In this document: positions 4,355 through 6,349 of the stretch, piece by piece
Numbering within the stretch: the stretch's first letter is position 1
Layout: each line of letters begins with the position of its first letter
Origin: Moraxellaceae bacterium
GTDB taxonomy: Bacteria > Pseudomonadota > Gammaproteobacteria > Pseudomonadales > Moraxellaceae
NCBI GenBank assembly: GCA_030146505.1
Contig: JASLCO010000066.1
Location: 1-6,349 of the forward strand
Length of the DNA stretch: 6,349 nt
Direction of reading: 5' to 3'
Notes under the pieces: model-generated
Told to the model about the DNA's origin: nothing
Database searches by the model: none
What the model saw: only the letters and a program-made list of their open reading frames with translations
Translations under genes and position numbers: made by a program

Positions 4355-6349
4355 TTAACGCTTGAACAGCTTGTTCAGGCCTTCATTGATTTTTTCGTTC
4401 AGCTTTTCCTTGGCTTTTTCCTTGCCAGCGTCCACCTGTTCCTTCACGGCTTCGGTAGGCGTGGCGGCATCACTCTTGAGACCGAGCTTTTCCAGGCCTT
4501 TGGCGGTGGCGGCTTTCAGGGCCATGTCGCCAATGGCCTTGCTGTCCAGTTTGCAGAGCGTGGCGAGATTGCCCGCCAGGCTGCCCTTGCACTGTACCGG
4601 CAGGGCATAGGCGGCGTTCTTCTCACCGACGACGGACTTGTCCAGATTCATCTGGAATTTGTAGTCCAGCTCCTGTGTGACCAGATTGAAGCTGCCAGCC
4701 CCATTCACCTTGCCTTTCTTGAGATCGGCATTCAGCGATTTGCTGTTGAGCATTCCATTGTCCAGCGTGTTGTTGGCGGCAAAGCTGGCGATTTCCGTGT
4801 CCTTTTGCTTGTCTACAATGGCTTGCGCATCTTTGCCCGTCAGCGCCAGCAGGCCCTGGTATTTGCCCAGTGCGTTCACGGCCTCCTGCATGGCATTCAC
4901 ACCGTGCAGCACGCCGTCATCGAACTTGAGGTCACTGGTGCCAGTAAGCGATTTCATCCAGGCATCCACGGTATTGCCACGCACAGTGAGGTTGCCGGTG
5001 AAGCTGGCCTTGCCTTCCAGCAAATCCTTTTTCAGGAATTTTTTCGCCAGAGGGCCGATTTCCATATGTTGCAAGGAGGGCTGCAGTTTCAGAACCGGCT
5101 GAGCCCCCTGCACATTGATGTTTACCGGTACGCTGAAGCCACCGTTGTAGATCGTGCCCTTGAGTTCGCTGACATTGACGAGACCATTGCCTGCCGTGGC
5201 CGCTACGCGGAAGCCGGTGACGGGATATTCCATGGCCTTGATCGAGCCGGCCGTAAAAGCCACATCCAGATTCTGTTCTTTCAGCAGTTTCACCGGCAGT
5301 ACTTCAGCAGAAGCACCGGAAGCGGGTGCAGCTGCTGTTTTTTCAGCCGGTGCTGCCGGCGGCAGGTAACGGTCGGCATCCATCCTGTCGAGATTGAGGC
5401 GGGCATACTGGCGCATGGTGGCCAGATCACTGATGCCGGCTTCACCGGTGAGCGTGGATTCATCCAGCTTTACGCGTATGTTTTTCAGCAGCACCCGCTT
5501 TTCATCGCCAGCAATATCGGCACTGAAGCTGGCGCTTTTCAACACATTGGCATCGGCAGTTTTCGGTGCTGATATCGCCAGCGCGCTCATCACGCTGCGT
5601 GGATTGAAAGCTGCCGTTGCCAGCTTGCCGCTGATAGCCATGCCTTTGGTGATGGGCGCTTCCGGTTCCGTGCCCTGCAGTGCCGGCAACTTGGCATTCA
5701 CTTCACCCTTGGTGCTGATGCCCAGTGTCTCCAGCGCAAAGGCGGGAATGGCAAACTCACCTTGCTTCCAGTTGCCCGTCACCGGGCCGTTATAGGAAAC
5801 ATTCAGCGGCTTGGGCCAGCCATTATCCGGCAGCACGGCGCTCAGGGTGAGCTGCGGAATATCCAGTGCGCCATCCATCCAGTTGGTGGAAATATTGCTG
5901 GCGAGCGTGGCGGTAACGGGCTGCGGACGCGCCGCATCCGGCCAGCTGGCATTGAGCTTGAGATCGCTGACAGTGAGCTGGGTCTTCACCATATCCGCCA
6001 GTACATTGGCGGCCACCTCCACGGTGCCGGGAGACTTCAGCGCCTTGTCCTGATAATCCGCTTTCAGTGCTAGGCCCTTGAGCGCAATCTGCTGCGCCTT
6101 CATGTCGGCGCGTACATCGCTCTTCAGTTCGATAGTGGCCGGCGCCGGCAACAGTGTGCCGGAAAGTGCGCTGGTGAAAGCCAGTTTGTCGAGTTCGTAG
6201 AGTTCGGCGTCCTGATCCAGCGTGATGGTGGATTCCAGCGCATTCTTGGCGATGAGGGTTTTGCCGGCGGCATCCTGCTGGCGGAAAAGGAAAGACAGCT
6301 TGAGCGGGAAAGGCTTTTTCATGCCGATATCGCTGGCGGCTACCGTGAC
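4355..6349 (-). CDS. asmA: AsmA-family envelope protein (5' end outside the window)
   Basis: The C-terminal 664 residues of an AsmA-family protein, a relative of E. coli AsmA and the TamB/YhdP group, large periplasm-facing beta-rich proteins anchored by one N-terminal membrane helix and linked to outer-membrane lipid homeostasis. The frame stays open to the window edge and already reads as mid-domain AsmA (VTVAASDIG before the first Met at 6322), so that Met is internal and the true start with the membrane anchor lies to the right. Counting from it, family marks are LDRMDADRYLPP (311-322) and FDDGVLHGVN (467-476), with many alternating beta strands. An Ala/Pro-rich linker lies at about 322-339, a Cys pair at 578 and 590, and a Lys/Glu-rich helical tail over the last 30 residues. 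It probably heads the transcript with mutY and yggX. The family is firm; the exact subgroup is less sure. Confidence 0.88.
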   Translation of the reverse strand, partial: VTVAASDIGMKKPFPLKLSFLFRQQDAAGKTLIAKNALESTITLDQDAELYELDKLAFTSALSGTLLPAPATIELKSDVRADMKAQQIALKGLALKADYQDKALKSPGTVEVAANVLADMVKTQLTVSDLKLNASWPDAARPQPVTATLASNISTNWMDGALDIPQLTLSAVLPDNGWPKPLNVSYNGPVTGNWKQGEFAIPAFALETLGISTKGEVNAKLPALQGTEPEAPITKGMAISGKLATAAFNPRSVMSALAISAPKTADANVLKSASFSADIAGDEKRVLLKNIRVKLDESTLTGEAGISDLATMRQYARLNLDRMDADRYLPPAAPAEKTAAAPASGASAEVLPVKLLKEQNLDVAFTAGSIKAMEYPVTGFRVAATAGNGLVNVSELKGTIYNGGFSVPVNINVQGAQPVLKLQPSLQHMEIGPLAKKFLKKDLLEGKASFTGNLTVRGNTVDAWMKSLTGTSDLKFDDGVLHGVNAMQEAVNALGKYQGLLALTGKDAQAIVDKQKDTEIASFAANNTLDNGMLNSKSLNADLKKGKVNGAGSFNLVTQELDYKFQMNLDKSVVGEKNAAYALPVQCKGSLAGNLATLCKLDSKAIGDMALKAATAKGLEKLGLKSDAATPTEAVKEQVDAGKEKAKEKLNEKINEGLNKLFKR

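Noticed and set aside
4805..5572. A 255-codon forward frame opposite the AsmA-like gene
   Set aside because: Antisense shadow of the AsmA-family coding sequence; no ribosome binding site or recognisable motif.
6320..6322. First Met of the AsmA-like frame as the true start
   Set aside because: The frame is open to the window edge, the preceding codons fit AsmA sequence, and the expected N-terminal membrane helix is absent after this Met.

Overview
This 6.3 kb window is bacterial chromosome, fairly GC-rich by eye, and most likely from a gammaproteobacterium. Two things point there. One is the reverse-strand order AsmA-like gene, mutY, yggX: mutY-yggX is a standard gammaproteobacterial pair, and an asmA-type gene just upstream is as I recall it from Pseudomonas-like genomes. 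The other is a pair of inverted GTAGGAGCGG-type REP sequences, of the kind common in pseudomonads, xanthomonads and relatives. Genus cannot be fixed from this window, and no phage, plasmid or insertion sequence genes are present.

Left half, forward strand. The window opens in the last 37 codons of an unidentified gene, whose stop overlaps the start of a YheT-type alpha/beta hydrolase (ATGA junction). After a 295-base gap with several inverted repeats, but no gene I can support, comes a complete 474-residue NAD(P)-dependent aldehyde dehydrogenase. A strong symmetric hairpin with T-runs on both sides then ends transcription from both directions.

Right half, reverse strand, read from the right edge leftwards. 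A large AsmA-family envelope protein gene, with its 5' end outside the window, is followed by mutY (adenine DNA glycosylase) and yggX (Fe(II)-trafficking / iron-sulfur protection protein). The tight spacing (36 and 9 bases) suggests one transcript ending at the shared terminator. MutY carries a [4Fe-4S] cluster and removes A opposite 8-oxoguanine, while YggX protects iron-sulfur proteins from oxidation, so the pair makes sense as an oxidative-damage module.

The most unusual item is the asmA-mutY junction. A REPIN-like doublet (two perfect 24-base inverted REP arms around a 19-base loop) covers nearly all the gap and runs into mutY. The mutY ATG lies in the loop. One arm supplies the only Shine-Dalgarno-like sequence and the other encodes MutY residues 6-13. 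A mobile repeat therefore seems to have been adopted as both translation-initiation region and N-terminal coding sequence of a DNA repair gene. I see no wholly new multi-gene system; the other genes look like ordinary housekeeping or metabolic genes.
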